Positions 45,501 through 58,591 of a DNA stretch of 64,000 nucleotides are shown in pieces; within the stretch, counting starts at the first letter, position 1, and every line of letters starts with the position of its first letter. The notes beneath the pieces are model-generated. The model had not been told where the DNA came from. It was given only the letters and a program-made list of their open reading frames with translations, and made no database searches. Source of the stretch: Juglans regia (taxonomy: Eukaryota > Streptophyta > Magnoliopsida > Fagales > Juglandaceae); the NCBI RefSeq assembly GCF_001411555.2, contig NC_049905.1, positions 3,410,001 to 3,474,000 of the forward strand, given 5' to 3'. A program made the position numbers and the translations under genes.

Positions 45501-47785
45501 CTTCTATCTCTAATGTCCTATTATAATGTCTAGCTACTGCACTAAATTAATGTATGTCATTGAAATTATAACAGGTGCATGGATGTTCTAACACTTTTCA
45601 TCATTGAATATATATGGAAAATGTACATATAATTGGATTACTAGTTATAATAATATTAGCTTGCAATTGTTTGATCATAAGACTCATGTATAAGCTGCAT
45701 GCTTACTTGCCGGATGGGGGTTTGAGATCAGGATGTTCCCCTAAAACATGTTTAATTAAAGAAATGATCAGTGAAAGGAATGAACACTTGCTAAACTGAT
45801 CTTATACATGAATAGACTCTAAAGAAAGTCATGAAGTACTGCCTGATGGGTATATATGGGGTACGAATTAATGCTATCAGTACGTACAAGATCAGTAAGC
45901 AAAAGAAAACAGTTATTTGATGAGCACTGCATGCATTCTAGCAGATCAACTCTTTCAACTTGCTATTTGCATCATATATATATATATGAATAGGAACCAA
46001 AATCGAATTTTGCCACACTCATGAATCACGATCCCCAATATCCCCTAAACTAAATTAATTAATTGCATGCCTTTGTCATGGTTCAAAATTTGTTTGAAAA
46101 AACTAAAGTTGGCGAAGAAACTCGGATGTTATTTCTTTGTCTCTTTGTTGTATATGCTTTTAGGTTAGAAGCCATTTACGATTCCTTTTTTTTTTTCCCT
46201 TTTTTAGGCACCAACTAGCAATCCATCTCATGAAATTTCTGATTAATATGACTTTATGAGATTCAAATTCCACTAATGTATCAAGAAATCCTGAATCTCA
46301 TTTCCCTTTCAAAACATCAGAATTACTTTTTTTTTTTTTTCCCCTTTCCCATTTGTGAAAGAACCACATATATGTCTAGAATTTGGTGATAGAATCTTAA
46401 CAATCTGCTGCCTGCGATAACGACGAGATATTAACTGATTATTGTTCTCTCTCTTATCTTTAATATTGGTCTCTATGTATATGTTTTGCATATTAATATT
46501 AGATTCAGGGAATTAATTATATGAGTGATGGTCCTTTATGCAGTATTTTTTAGCTCTCACAACATTAAGTGCTTCCTAAACAAATGCTAATGTGTGTTCA
46601 ATTAGGACAATTGAACACATGCCAACTATGTGAATGGAGCTTTCCTTTGTGCATGTGCTGAATAGAAGATCTTATTAAAGAGGCAGGGGGCCCTTTTGAG
46701 GTAATTACTTTCAATTTCTAAGTTGTAATACACAATGGTTTAGGGTTTTCTTGCAACAAATGAGTCATAATTAGCTATTCGAATATTTCCTAGCGTTTTT
46801 ACTTAATTGTGGTTTGATTAAAGTTAATGCGTATTTCTTTGTGGTATTATGGCGTGTAAATCTGTTCATGGATGTTGATATGTTTCATCGATAGTGGAGA
46901 TCATTAAGTGCAGTTTCGGTCTATGCGGTTTGCTAGCATTGGTTGTGGCATAATTCTCTTTGTTGTATGTGTGCAAGTTAGAAATGAAGAACCAACATGG
47001 GTGGGTTTTCCGAAATTAGTTTTGTGATACTCATATTTTTAAATCAAACACTATTTATGGTATAATTACATAGTTTAGCTTGGTGGGTCAATGTTATTTG
47101 GACGGGGTATCATTAAACTTCTCAACCAATTATAGGTCCATTTGCATTAATTGGAAGGAAGTTCCAAGTACTTTGGACATATTGTTGTTTTTAGAAGTTT
47201 AATAGTGGATGATGAATAATAAAAGAACTGAGTATTAAGTCTTCCTAACCTTACTGTAGCATTATTGAACGTGTGGCCAATTTTATTTCTCTCAATGGCA
47301 ATCTATAGTCTAGCTTCTATCTTACTCTACACGTCTTTTTTTTCCTTGGTATAAGCGGTAACTCCAAAGTTATTCACACTAGTCTAATGTGACTGGTACC
47401 TCAAACCCCCATTATATTTACTTTAAAGGCGGGGAAGAGGCCACCATGAAAACACGTTCATGGACCCTGATTATACCTACAGTAGTCATTAAACAACACA
47501 TCATTGTAACAAGCATAACATGTATCTCCAAGATTTTCCTTTCAAGTAACGATAATATTCAACCATGCCATCTACAAGCAGCCCTAACCTTCAAAATATG
47601 TCCAACTCTTCTGTATCTGTACCATCTAGTTCTGATCTTTATGTCCACCTTCTTTCTGTCCTATACCAACAATGTTCACATATATGACTATGTTTAACAT
47701 TATGTCATATATTTTCTACAGCACTTCACTACTCCCAGAATAAACATAATCAACAATTCACCACTACCACTCCACAACGATCTTG
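42566..47785. other. Long 5' internal region of CACTA-2
   Basis: No convincing coding exon. A short CACTAGAAGAAAAATGG with nearby TCGC motifs near 44731 looks like a decayed terminus of another CACTA element. The region may be introns of the TNP2 leader or accumulated insertions. Confidence 0.4.
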
Positions 47786-50700
47786 ATGACAAATCCGGTG
47801 AGTATCGTTTATTCCATTTTCTCCAGTTTTTCACATGCAAATCACGGCTTTTCCGTTGTAGTTTTCCTCATCAATGCACTTTATCAAATTCGTTACCCAT
47901 CCGCCATATAACTAAAACTTATCCTTCTTTCTAATATGTTGTTTTTCACCTTTTTAGTTGGACAAAAGTTGGATGAACTTGCCCGATAGGCTTCGTTCAC
48001 CTGCATACGCCGAAGGGGTTAACACTTTCCTGACCCTAGCCAGAAACCACTCCCGAGGAATTGATCGTATTCGGTGTCCATGCCGTGAATGCCGTAATAT
48101 GTTCTTCTTGCCTATATTTGAAGTGGAGAGTCACTTGTACATTAAAGGGATCAATCCAAATTATACCCATTGGATATTTCATGGGGAGGAGGATACACGA
48201 AGTATCAATGCCGACGACGAAGATAGTGAAAGAGATGTAGCCGACGAGTACATTGATGACATGGTCCATATGTTAGATGACATCCGGTCAGGCACAATGC
48301 ATGATGTGCCCCAAGATCATACAGATCCATTGCCAACTGGTGGATCAATACCAGATGATCCCTCCTCAAGTTCATCTTTCGATCAGCTACTAGAGGATGC
48401 TCGACGTCCACTTCTTCCTGGCTGTACAAAGTTCTCAAAACTATCATTCATTGTGAAGTTGTTGCACATTAAGACACTGGGTGGATGGTCAATAAAGTCG
48501 TTTGATATGCTACTTAACTTGTTGCGGGCTGCCTTTCCCGATGCTGAACTTCCACAGTCATATGAGGAGTCAAGGTCAATGGAGCGGAGTCTGGGTTTCA
48601 ACTATCACAAAATTCATGCATGTCCCAATGACTGCATCCTGTTTTGGAAGGAAAATGCTGATCTTAATGAATGTCCTACCTGTAAGGCTTCAAGGTAGGT
48701 GCCTAATACTCATAAGGCATGTCTTATCCCTCAAAAAGTGTTGCGGCATTTTCCTTTGAAGCCAAGATTGCAACGTCTCTTCATGTCTGCAAAGATAGCA
48801 AAAGATATGAGATGGCATAAAGAACAACGGCTGCCTGATCAGGATATGATGAGACATCCTGCAGACTCAGAGTCCTGGAAGAGATTTGATGAAGAACATA
48901 GTTGGTTCGCTCGGGATGCTCGCAATGTAAGGCTTGGGATGGCAAGTGATGGTTTCAATCCCTTCAACAATATGGCTAAACCGTATAGCATTTGGCCAGT
49001 AATCCTAGTCCCGTATAACTTGCCGCCCTGGTTGTGCATGAAAGATCAGTTCTTCATGACATCCCTCATTATTCCTGGGCCAAAATCTCCAGGTAATGAC
49101 ATCGATGTTTACTTGCAACCGTTGCTAGATGAATTGATTGAATTCTGGGAACATGGGGTACCTACGTTTGATGCCTCTACAAAGGAAACCTTTGTATTGC
49201 ATGCTGCTTTAATGTGGACAATTAATGACTTCCCTGCGTACGGGAATCTTTCTGGCTGGTCGACAAAAGGAAAATTGGCATGTCCATCCTGTAATGAGGG
49301 CACAGACTCAAATTGGTTGAAGTATGGTAGGAAACATTGTTATATGGGACATCGTCGCTTTTTGCCGCCAGATCACATGTGGAGAAGGAGAAAACATTCG
49401 TTCAATGGTAAAGAAGATCATCGCATGCCACCAAGTGTTTTAGATGGAGCTGATGTTTTAGCTCAACTACAGATGCTTGGGGACGTGCAATTTGGTAAAT
49501 CACGTCGAAAGAGAAAACGTACTGCTGAAGAGTTGAACTGGACAAAGTATAGCATATTCTTCAAACTACCGTATTGGGCGACCCTGCGTCTTCGACACAA
49601 TCTAGATGTCATGCATATTGAGAAGAATATTTTTGATAACATCTTGTGGACTTTAATGAATGTTCCTGGTAAAACTAAGGATAACATCAATTCTCGACGT
49701 GACTTGGAGATTTTGGGTTACAGAAAAGAATTACACTTGAAGTGTGAAGGTGAACGTGTTGCAATGCCACATGCATCGTACACATTACACGGTGATGAAA
49801 GGAATAAATTTTGTGAATGGTTGGCTGATGTGAAATTCCCAGATGGTTTCGCTTCCAATATCTCGCGTTGTGTTTCTATACAACATTCATGCAAAATCTC
49901 GGGATTGAAAAGTCACGACTGTCATGTTTTCATGCAAAGACTACTCCCTATTGCTGTTGGGGGGTATTTACGAAGTGATATTGCATTGGCCTTGACTGAA
50001 TTGAGCACTTTCTTCAAGGAGTTGTGTGCCCGAACCCTAGATGTTAACCGTCTAGAGCAGCTCCAAACTGATATCATCACAATCCTATGTAAATTGGAGA
50101 TGATATTTCCCCCTTCTTTTTTCGATATCATGGTCCACCTAGCTGTCCACTTACCCCGTGAGGCCATACTTGGGGGTCCAGTACAATACAGGTGGATGTA
50201 TCCATTTGAGAGGTATCTCGGCAAGTTCAAGAGGTATGTTAAGAATAAAGCCCGCCCAGAAGGCTCAATAGCCGAAGCCTACATTCACATCGAATGCTTG
50301 ACTTTTTGCTCAATGTATCTCCAAGATATTGAGACGAAGTTTACTCGAATGGATCGCAATGTTGATGGTGGAGAAGCAGAGAATATAGATGGATTCAAGA
50401 TTTTCAACCAAAAAGTTCGACCCATTGGTATGGCTTTAAACTTGCAATTATCAAATAAACTCCTTACGGAAGCCACCTGGTACGTCCTCAACAACTGCGA
50501 TGAGATTGCATCCTACCTAAAGTAAGCATCCATTATGTATAAAGTGATTAATTATTTTCTTATGGCTTTCTGGGGACAACCCATTTATTTGTTGTAGGCC
50601 GAACACGTCACTTACGTGTATTGCTTAGACAATTTTGTGTTCTCCAAATGCAGGGAGCACTACGAGAAGTGTGATGTGCATAGTCCAAACCATACCGATC

Positions 50701-51637
50701 GAAAGCATCAAACTGAGTTTCCATCTTGGTTCAAGCAACGTGTAAGCTAGCTTGCTCCCTCCCTAGTTAGTTCAACCTGAATCTTCCCGATTAAGTTAAA
50801 GAAATTATAAGTGATTACTAAACTTCAATATTGTTGTAGGTTCAGGAGCAGCGTATCACCAACCCACTTGATGTGACTGCTGATATGTATGCGTTAGCTT
50901 GTGGTCCTGAACGTTATGTTGCATCCTATGCTGCTTGCATTGTAAATGGCAAAAGGTTCCATACGAAACAACGTGAACTTCGACGGCGTACACAAAATTC
51001 AGGGGTATTGGTAATTGGTGACGAAAGTGCTAATAATGTTGACTTCTACGGTGTTATTAATGACATCGTGGAGTTACACTACATGGGGCGGCGTCGGGTG
51101 TACTTATTCATGTGTGACTGGTTTGATGTGGGGGATCAAAGACGTGGGGTGCGAGTTGATAACCATATGACTAGTATCAACATGGACAGGATTTGGTATA
51201 AGGATGAACCATTTGTATTGGCATGTCAGGCGTCCCAGTGTTTTTACATCAGGGATGTAAGGGCCCAAGGGAGATGGTTTGTGGTGCAGAAGTTCACGAA
51301 TAGGAATGTATATGACATTCCACCGGTGCCGAGGGTGTTAGAAGATATTGATGGAGAATTTGGTGATGATGATGCCTATCAAGAAGATGATCCATCACTG
51401 ACATATGCACCATTGGAGTGTGATGCATGTCCAGTGTCAACTCCACTTAATAGGAATGATATAGAACCTACTAGCATTGATGCACAAGATGTCACTGTTC
51501 CGGCCATAGAAGACATCAATTCATTTGATTTTATTGATGATGGCATGGTTGCTTCTAGTTCAGGAGATGCTTATGCCAGTGACGAATATTCTGATGAGGA
51601 GGAGTTAGACACAGACGACGACTGTGGTTCAGAATAG
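47786..51637 (+). pseudogene. TNP2: TNP2-type CACTA transposase with one in-frame TAG
   Basis: Four coding exons: 47786-47797 (ATG ACA AAT CCG), 47958-50521, 50654-50741 and 50840-51637, giving 1154 codons in phase including the stop. The N-terminal transposase-associated domain reads SWMNLPDRL and CPCRECRNMF. The core has MASDGFNPFNN and NLDVMHIEKN (likely catalytic Asp, by family inference). DUF4218 is YRWMYPFERYLG, and DUF4216 is LFMCDWFDVG in the last exon, followed by an acidic tail. A TAG at 48696-48698 replaces the Trp of the conserved CxxCxxSRW motif (intact as CGESRW in CACTA-1), so one G-to-A change explains it. The 88-base third exon equals the 88-base second exon of CACTA-1 TNP2. 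An intron hiding the TAG would be only about 53 bases, so a nonsense change is likelier. Confidence 0.85.
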
Positions 51638-52122
51638 ACAACAAGATCATTAGTTGAGTTTTTGTTGATTTACTTTTTTATGGCATTTTTGTAATGGGTT
51701 GTGTCCAACAACTCAAGTACGAAGAATTAAAGTAATGGATGGAAACATTTGCCAAATGGCCTTCTAATGTTTTATTAAATGCATGTTTGATTGCTTATGT
51801 TATACCCTTATAAATTATTCTTTCGGATCACATGTCGTAACTGTGACTAATAATTATCATCCTTAATCGCTTAACCACTTATGTATTATTACATGTGATG
51901 TCCTTTCCTACCTGATTTGTCAAATTATCATGACTATTTTTCTCTTCATTCTATGGCCAGAATCGGGTATTGAAAAAGTTTAACCATTCCCATAGTCATT
52001 CTGGTGGAAATGAGGAGTTTTAATGTTCAAGGTAGATATTTCGACTCAACCTACTTTGCCCAATAGTAGGTTTATTTTTGATTTCATTGCATCCTTAATT
52101 TGTGGCAACACATTCTGCACTA
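51638..52122. other. Spacer between CACTA-2 TNP2 and TNPA-like gene
   Basis: AT-rich. Contains the probable 3' end of TNP2 and the 5' leader of the next gene; no coding seen. Confidence 0.5.
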
Positions 52123-54058
52123 ATGAAATGTGATGCACTTGTAGGTGATGCAAGTGTTAAGAGCGTCCGAGGAAAAGGTGTTGGACGAGGTATTCGGGCC
52201 AAACGATTTGTCCCATACTTAACCAGAGCCAATCGACCCCGAGGAGTTAGTATCAATTCCTACCATAGTTCAAGTTCAGATGCGGATCACTCTGGCTCAG
52301 ATGACTCAACGCAGCCTCCTAGTCGGCCTTGGGAGCCTCCATGTCCCATTCCTCAGCCCCCACCCCATGCCAATAGAGAATCCTCACCCGTGCGAGAACC
52401 TGAACCGAACAGAGAAGATATCGGTATGGTTTTGGGTTTGCCCTTCTAGTTCATTAATTATTGTTGTTTGAACCATATATTTGTAAACACCAAAGAGTAA
52501 TGAAGACCGAAAAAAATAGTCAATTTTTTGTTTTCTTGAAATACAGATACAGTCGCCCCCACAGTGCCTATAGCTACCCAGGAACAGACCAAACGTAGGC
52601 GTGGGCCTGCTAAGTGCACTGAGTTCGAGAAGTTGAGAAAGTATGGAAAAGTGTCATTGAAGATTAATGACGGCGAGTCGGGACCGTGTTGTGAGAACGC
52701 ATCCATGTTCACGACACGGATAACGCAAATAGTTAAACAACATTGTGACATGAGTTATGGTAGATGGACCGACGTGCCGCAGGCTCAAAAGGACGAGTTG
52801 ATTGAACGTGTTCGGGTAAGACAGTTGTTTTTTCAATTCTCAACTACGGAAGCGGGGGTAGAATAACCATCAGGGCTTCAAAACATTTTGTTCATTCTTG
52901 TAGGGCGACTTCGTGTTGGATTGGGAGTTGGCAAATCATAGATTGACGGTCACAAAACATCTACGTAAGCAGTTCAATGCATTCCATCACGAACTACACC
53001 GCAAATATTTATCATACAAAACTCACGAAGAAGCATTGGCTTCTGGGGGTGGCATGGTCGACCCGATCGTTTGGGAGAAGCTGTGTGCGAGGTGGGGAAG
53101 CGAAGACTTCAAGGTATATATTGTATATGCACCATAAAAAATATATATCAACAATAAGTCAAGATTTTGCTATCTTATCATGCATTTTGTATTGGCTAAC
53201 ATTGGGTTTTAATGATAGAAAATCTCAAGACAAAATCAGGAAAATAGAAAGAAGCAAACTAATAACCACACAGCAGGCCGCAAATCCTTTGTTAGGATAC
53301 TGGAGGAGAAGGTATAATCTGTCATTTAATGATGGTTGACGTAATCTATATGGTCACTACGAGCTGATTTCCTTTTACTAATGTTTCCAATTGATCATAG
53401 CTAACTATACAAATTCCAAACTTGTAGCGGGCGACGAATACGACTTTGGTGGAGTTTTATAAGGAGACTCATTGGTCGAAGAAGAACGGTAAATTTGTCA
53501 CCTCAGCCACCGAAGAGAACTATGTGAGTACGATCTTTTATGTTAGAATATTTCCTACACAAAAGCGTAAAGGTTCAATTAGGTTATATTTGTGCATGAA
53601 AAATTAATGAGGCATTAAAGGACTTAACAATGTTCCTGTAAATTGTTATATTATGGCAGAAAAAGATGGTTGACAAGCTGGATGATCTAGAGCCTGAACG
53701 ACGTACCGAGGACGCAGCAGCGAGTGTGTTTAGGGAGGTACTTGGGCATAGACCAGGATATGCCCGGGGGTTAGGGGAGATGGTCATCCCGGAGTCGACG
53801 CGACAACGTGACCGTGAACGAGAAAAACAGTACCAAGCCTTAATTGAACAACACAAGAAAGATGCCGACACCTACAAGAAAGATGCCGAGAACTACAAGA
53901 AAGATGCGTTGAACTACAAGACGCAACTTGACGACATGAGGGATGAAGTGCGCGCACTTCATGCGAGGCAATATGAAACGGATAAGATGTTGAGGGAATT
54001 CATGCAAAATTTCCCGTATAACACTGAGTCTCTCCACTCTCGTGGAGAGACTCAGTGA
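52123..54058 (+). CDS. TNPA-like protein, Transposase_24 (Ptta/En/Spm) family
   Basis: Six exons: 52123-52423, 52547-52815, 52904-53113, 53219-53311, 53428-53523 and 53660-54058. They splice in phase to 455 residues. I chose the ATG at 52123 (MKCDALVGDASVKSVRGKG); an upstream exon spliced at the CTTGTAG before 52144 is an alternative. Residues 1-100 are basic then Ser/Pro-rich (PPSRPWEPPCPIPQPPP). The core includes KQHCDMSYGRWTDVPQAQ, FNAFHHELHRKYLSY and VWEKLCARWGSEDFK. Exon 6 has RPGYARGLGEMV and a coiled coil with three YKKDA repeats. The partner in CACTA-1 (27381-29053) has the same six-exon plan with identical exon 3 and 4 lengths. Predicted to bind the subterminal repeats. No lesion seen. 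Confidence 0.8.
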
Positions 54059-56418
54059 GCTACCTTCAAAACGCATGGGAAGGGCTTTTTGTGTATTTTG
54101 GAAACTTTTTGGTGGTGGGGGATAGTGGGTGGCCAATATATATATATATAACCATATATATATATATATATATATTTTTCAGAAGAGGTAGGATATTTTG
54201 TTGTATATATCCTACCTCAAGGTTGTCTACTTTTGCATTGATTCCCTCATTGGGTAGTTGAGGGAATTTTTTGGTCAATTTGCTGTGTGGATGTATGGTT
54301 AGATGTTCAATGGGTTGTCCCAATTAGCTAGAGGGTGTTGGGTAAGGATCGGGATGTTGTGGCCATGGAAGAATTGCAGCAGGTGATGAAAGAATATTCT
54401 TCGCAGGTTTAGTGAATAGTGAAAGAGATGTAGCATTTTTTTTTCAATGTTAATCACTGATTATATGGATGCATGTTCAGGTGTGTTTACAACCTTATTC
54501 CAACTCTTTTGCAGATACCATGCTCCACATAATTTCCATCTGATGTTGGTAGAAATGGATACATTGAAGAGGCATCTACCCATTTCTGGTCAAGAAGGTC
54601 ATGCATGTCCCAAAGGAAAATAGCCATCAGGTTTGAGGAAAAGATGTTTACTGCTGTGCACAAGTCAGGTACATCCATCATAGTCGGTCCCTTCATTTCA
54701 TGATTAATGCACATGTAGAGAGTATCTATACAAGCAGAATACAAAATACCTAGGAATGGTCAAGGTTATCATTGTTCTATCAAAGTCTTCCTAACCCAGT
54801 TTGTTGATAGTTCCCACAAAATTCTGAGGTGACTCTTTTGTTTTTTACCTTAAATTTACGGTAGAAAAATGGCTAGGACCATCAAATAAATAAGAACCAT
54901 ATATTTTTGAACATGTAACCTTCAACACCTATATTATCAATTAAGTGTTCTTTAACTGAGTGACCCCATGCCTTCAAATGTCCTATTATTTCTAGCTTCA
55001 ATATTAAACCAAATAATTAGACAAAGGGGTTGCTACTCTCTAACTATAACAGATAAAAAAAAAAACTATATAAAAAAATTGATCATTCGGAAGGATCATT
55101 GTCAATACCTGCCCAGCATACCTATAAAAAAAACTATAATAAATCTCCCACTTCCAACAATGCCTCTTTAAGCTGCAAAAATTTCAATAACTTTGGCATG
55201 GCCCATTACACCCCACAAAGAAGGAGAAGACCAATGTCGAATGCACTAAGCCACCAAACAATGTCATAGCAAGTGATCAATCATATCTCCAAACCATTTA
55301 CCACCATATCCAATTAATCGGTATTGCTTTTCCTTTTGCCTATTTATCTGTGGTAAGAACGCGTTCCAAGGCTTCTATCAATGCAAAGATAGACACCCTT
55401 TGCAGGAAAATGTTGCATAAACACTCTCTCTTGAGAGAACAACAAAAAAGAAAAAAGAAAAGAAAAGAACAGTCATGTCATCATTTTTTTCTGGCATTCA
55501 TTGTAATTGACCACGTTATCCACCACAAAATATCAAGATAAACAAAATGACATCTGCTTTCTCCAGTTTTTCAGTATGTTTGCAAGGAGAAAAAAAAGCA
55601 CTAAGAGTCAGGCCTGGATGTTATTGTCGGAACATTTGAATAACTAACATTAAATATAGCACTATGCTTAAGCTTTTAAGGTATCCTTTTGGTTAACACA
55701 GTGCTAGAACTAAACACCATGCATACAAGACCCATGCTCTCCCAAGGTAGTCCTCCCCACTCCCAACAAAAAGGATTTATGCACATGGACGGCAGAGATA
55801 AGAAGCACCACAACTTACCATGCAAGAGATGCTACGAATGATCAACTTTCCAATTCTCTCACAACTCTTAAGGCAAAATTCATGACAAGGTTAAGATTTA
55901 TTCGTAATAGGCAAACTTTGTCATACAGTCACAATGCTCAGAGATGTATAACTGAAGTAATAATGCAAAAAGGATGAAAAAGGGTCTAAGATATTTTAAA
56001 GGGAAGTTGGTCACCCACTTATTATGTCCCAGAGTTTTTTCTACTAGTTATTTTTGCATGCACTTGGCATATATGCTTGCCTTGGTATTAGACCAAACAA
56101 ATCTGGGGGTGGGTTTTCTGCCATTAACTTTTGCCAGCAGCCTACTCAAAGCTGCTTTCTCGTTCTCCTCAAGGGCCAAAATCAAGATCCTTGGTCGTAT
56201 ATAGAGCTCTAATGGCTAGCTCTATATACATGTTTTATTCTAACTGCATGTGTATATCAATCATATATGTTATTTTAATTAGATGCTGCCTAAGCAAGAG
56301 GTATGTGGTGCAGAACGTTTACCCTGTATGTTGCATGTAGACCAGCACGCACATAGTAGAAGATGTGCAAATTCTGGATAGTTTGCCATCAGTTTTTTCT
56401 TGGTATCATAATTTAAAC

Positions 56419-56460
<42 letters not shown>

Positions 56461-58437
56461 ATGTTTCCTCTTAAAATGATCTGTGTAACATTTTAAGAGA
56501 TTTTAGAACTCAGTATTATATGCTGGCCTTGATGATAGATGCAGCTACATGTAATGCTGAATTTCCGGAAGGTTAATATGCCATTATATTGAAACAATGA
56601 AACAATGAATGAAAAAATAATTTCACATGGGAGCACCAAAATAGGATAAAATAAAAGAGAGACAATGGTATCTATGGCATCCTTCTATAATAACATGTGA
56701 AATGATTATAGATAAATGAAACATCTAGGAATACAAAAGAAGAAGTTAAATGGAAAACAGGAAACAAGTTGTGATGGCTATATATATATATTCAAACTGA
56801 TTTTCTATCTGCATCATCCGCATATCTATTGTTAATTAAATATGAAGAAAGTACTAAAAGAATTAAGAGAACTCTAATCAGAAAAGGGGCAATTCATACT
56901 CAGATGAAAAAGATAATATTTAACCAGGCCAGCATGATCAGTTGCATGTGGTCCTGATCTTTGTCAAGTTTGCATGTATGTTAATTTGAGTTTTTTGGGT
57001 TTATACTTGCAGTTATTGAAGTTTGTGAGAGGCTTTCCTAGGGAGATACAAGACCATCGCCATTTTTGCTGCAATACAAGTTATGGTATGTAAGTTTATG
57101 TCTAATAATATGAAGTACACTATCTATATATTCGATTGTTCAATCTCTAAGTCTGATTTATATTTATGTTCTGAGTTTCCTCATCATTAATTGCCAGCTC
57201 CAAGTTTCATATGCATAAGTAATTTCAGCACGCCTGTGTAGGTGTGCTGAAACATACATATGCTATTGGCAAAAAAAAAAAAAATGCCTATGTAGTGAAA
57301 CTAGCTTTAGCTTATGCCTGCTGCATTGGATGCATACTACATATTACATAAATATGTTAAGGCCTCCATAACAACTTTGCCTTTACCTTTAGGACCCATC
57401 AGGTTCATAAATTTAGGTGGTTTCTCTTCACCCAATCGTATGCCATGGTAGGAGTAAAGCTGGAATTTCTGATACTGTTGGGACATGTATCATGATTGAG
57501 TTGAACTCGTTGGTAGTATTTGAGGGGAGTCATGATTGTTTTTTATTCTTGCAACCATTCACTAAGTTGTATGCTGGAAATTCACGAATCATTGTGTCCA
57601 TGAAAGCAGGTAAATTCTTCATATCAGTTTGTGTATGAATCTGAAGCATTGTTGCATTTTTTTGCCTCATCAACCAATATATTTGGCTTTGATAAAAGTG
57701 GCAAAAGAAGTGGAGGGGTAGTGGGACTGGTGGAAGGTTTGGCATGGGATCCTTGGTAGGAATGGTTGTACTTTTTTATATAAGACCGAACTCCATTCTA
57801 TGGGTGTTGGATATTGGAAGTGTTAAACTGATCTGTTGTTCATTTGCTTAGTGACATGCTTTCATAGATTGCATTATGTTGGTTTAAACAAATAGAGAAT
57901 GTTTTGTTATTTATAACTAATCCTTTATATATAACTGTTGTAATGGTGTGAATTGATGCATTTTATTTGCACTTGTCAGATTTTCTTTTTTGTTGAGATG
58001 GAAATATTTCAGCTTGTGGCGGCGCATTGATGCAATCTTGTAAGCCATGATTCTGCCCACCCCTCATGCCCAAGTCCCATTTTGCTACTTTACGGCACTA
58101 AATATATTTGAACAATGTATTCTCAATATTTAGTAGTTAACATTGTAAGTTTTGGGTTCCGAATGGTCCACCCTAGTGTATTGCCCATAATTACATTAAT
58201 GTGCATTCCCAACCTGAATGGATGAATTGATACTCACTAATTTATTATCTTAGATGGAAATAGTGCACTCAAGATTTGGAAATTAGGTTCCTACATCTTC
58301 TCAAGGCATATATAATGAAAGTTCAATATTTTGATTTATGTTTCCTGTTTCTAACGATTAAATATCATAAGGCATGGGTTTAATATGACAATATTATTTT
58401 AGAAGTCAACATTAAGTGCAGTTTATGTGGTTACAAT
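54059..58437. other. Long 3' internal region of CACTA-2
   Basis: About 4.4 kb without a recognisable gene. Exon-like pieces (for example 57012-57094, after TTGCAG and before GTATGTAAG) lack family similarity. Includes a TA microsatellite at 56422-56458 and scattered TA runs near 54140-54175. Possibly an extended 3' transcript or acquired host DNA. Confidence 0.4.
56422..56458. repeat. TA microsatellite
   Basis: Uninterrupted TA run inside CACTA-2. Confidence 0.9.
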
Positions 58438-58591
58438 ACTATTTTTCTTATTATTTCAGGTTGGTGAAACAATATTAATTAAAATTGATAATATTACTTA
58501 AAACATCAATTACTTATAATTGATGTTTTAAGTAATATTATCAATTTTAATTAATATTGTTTCACTTACCTGAAATAATAAGAAAAATAGT
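58438..58591. repeat. Near-perfect 154-bp palindrome
   Basis: Arms 58438-58512 and 58517-58591 (75 nt each) are reverse complements with about two mismatches (GGTTGGTG against GGTAAGTG) around a 4-base loop CTTA. It lies just inside the right subterminal repeats of CACTA-2. Confidence 0.9.

Noticed and set aside
47958..47975. Loss of the TNP2 start codon in CACTA-2 (TTG instead of ATG)
   Set aside because: An upstream 12-base coding exon at 47786-47797 (ATG ACA AAT CCG) splices in frame to the TTG GAC AAA exon, so the start is intact.
48696..48760. An intron explaining the TAG in CACTA-2 TNP2
   Set aside because: AAG|GTAGGT is a good donor, but the only useful acceptor (CAAAAAG near 48740) would make an intron of about 53 bases, too short for plants, and CACTA-1 reads through the same place with Trp.
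54066..54323. Open frames across the TA-rich stretch after the TNPA-like gene
   Set aside because: Composition artefacts of TATATA runs, with no similarity to any protein.
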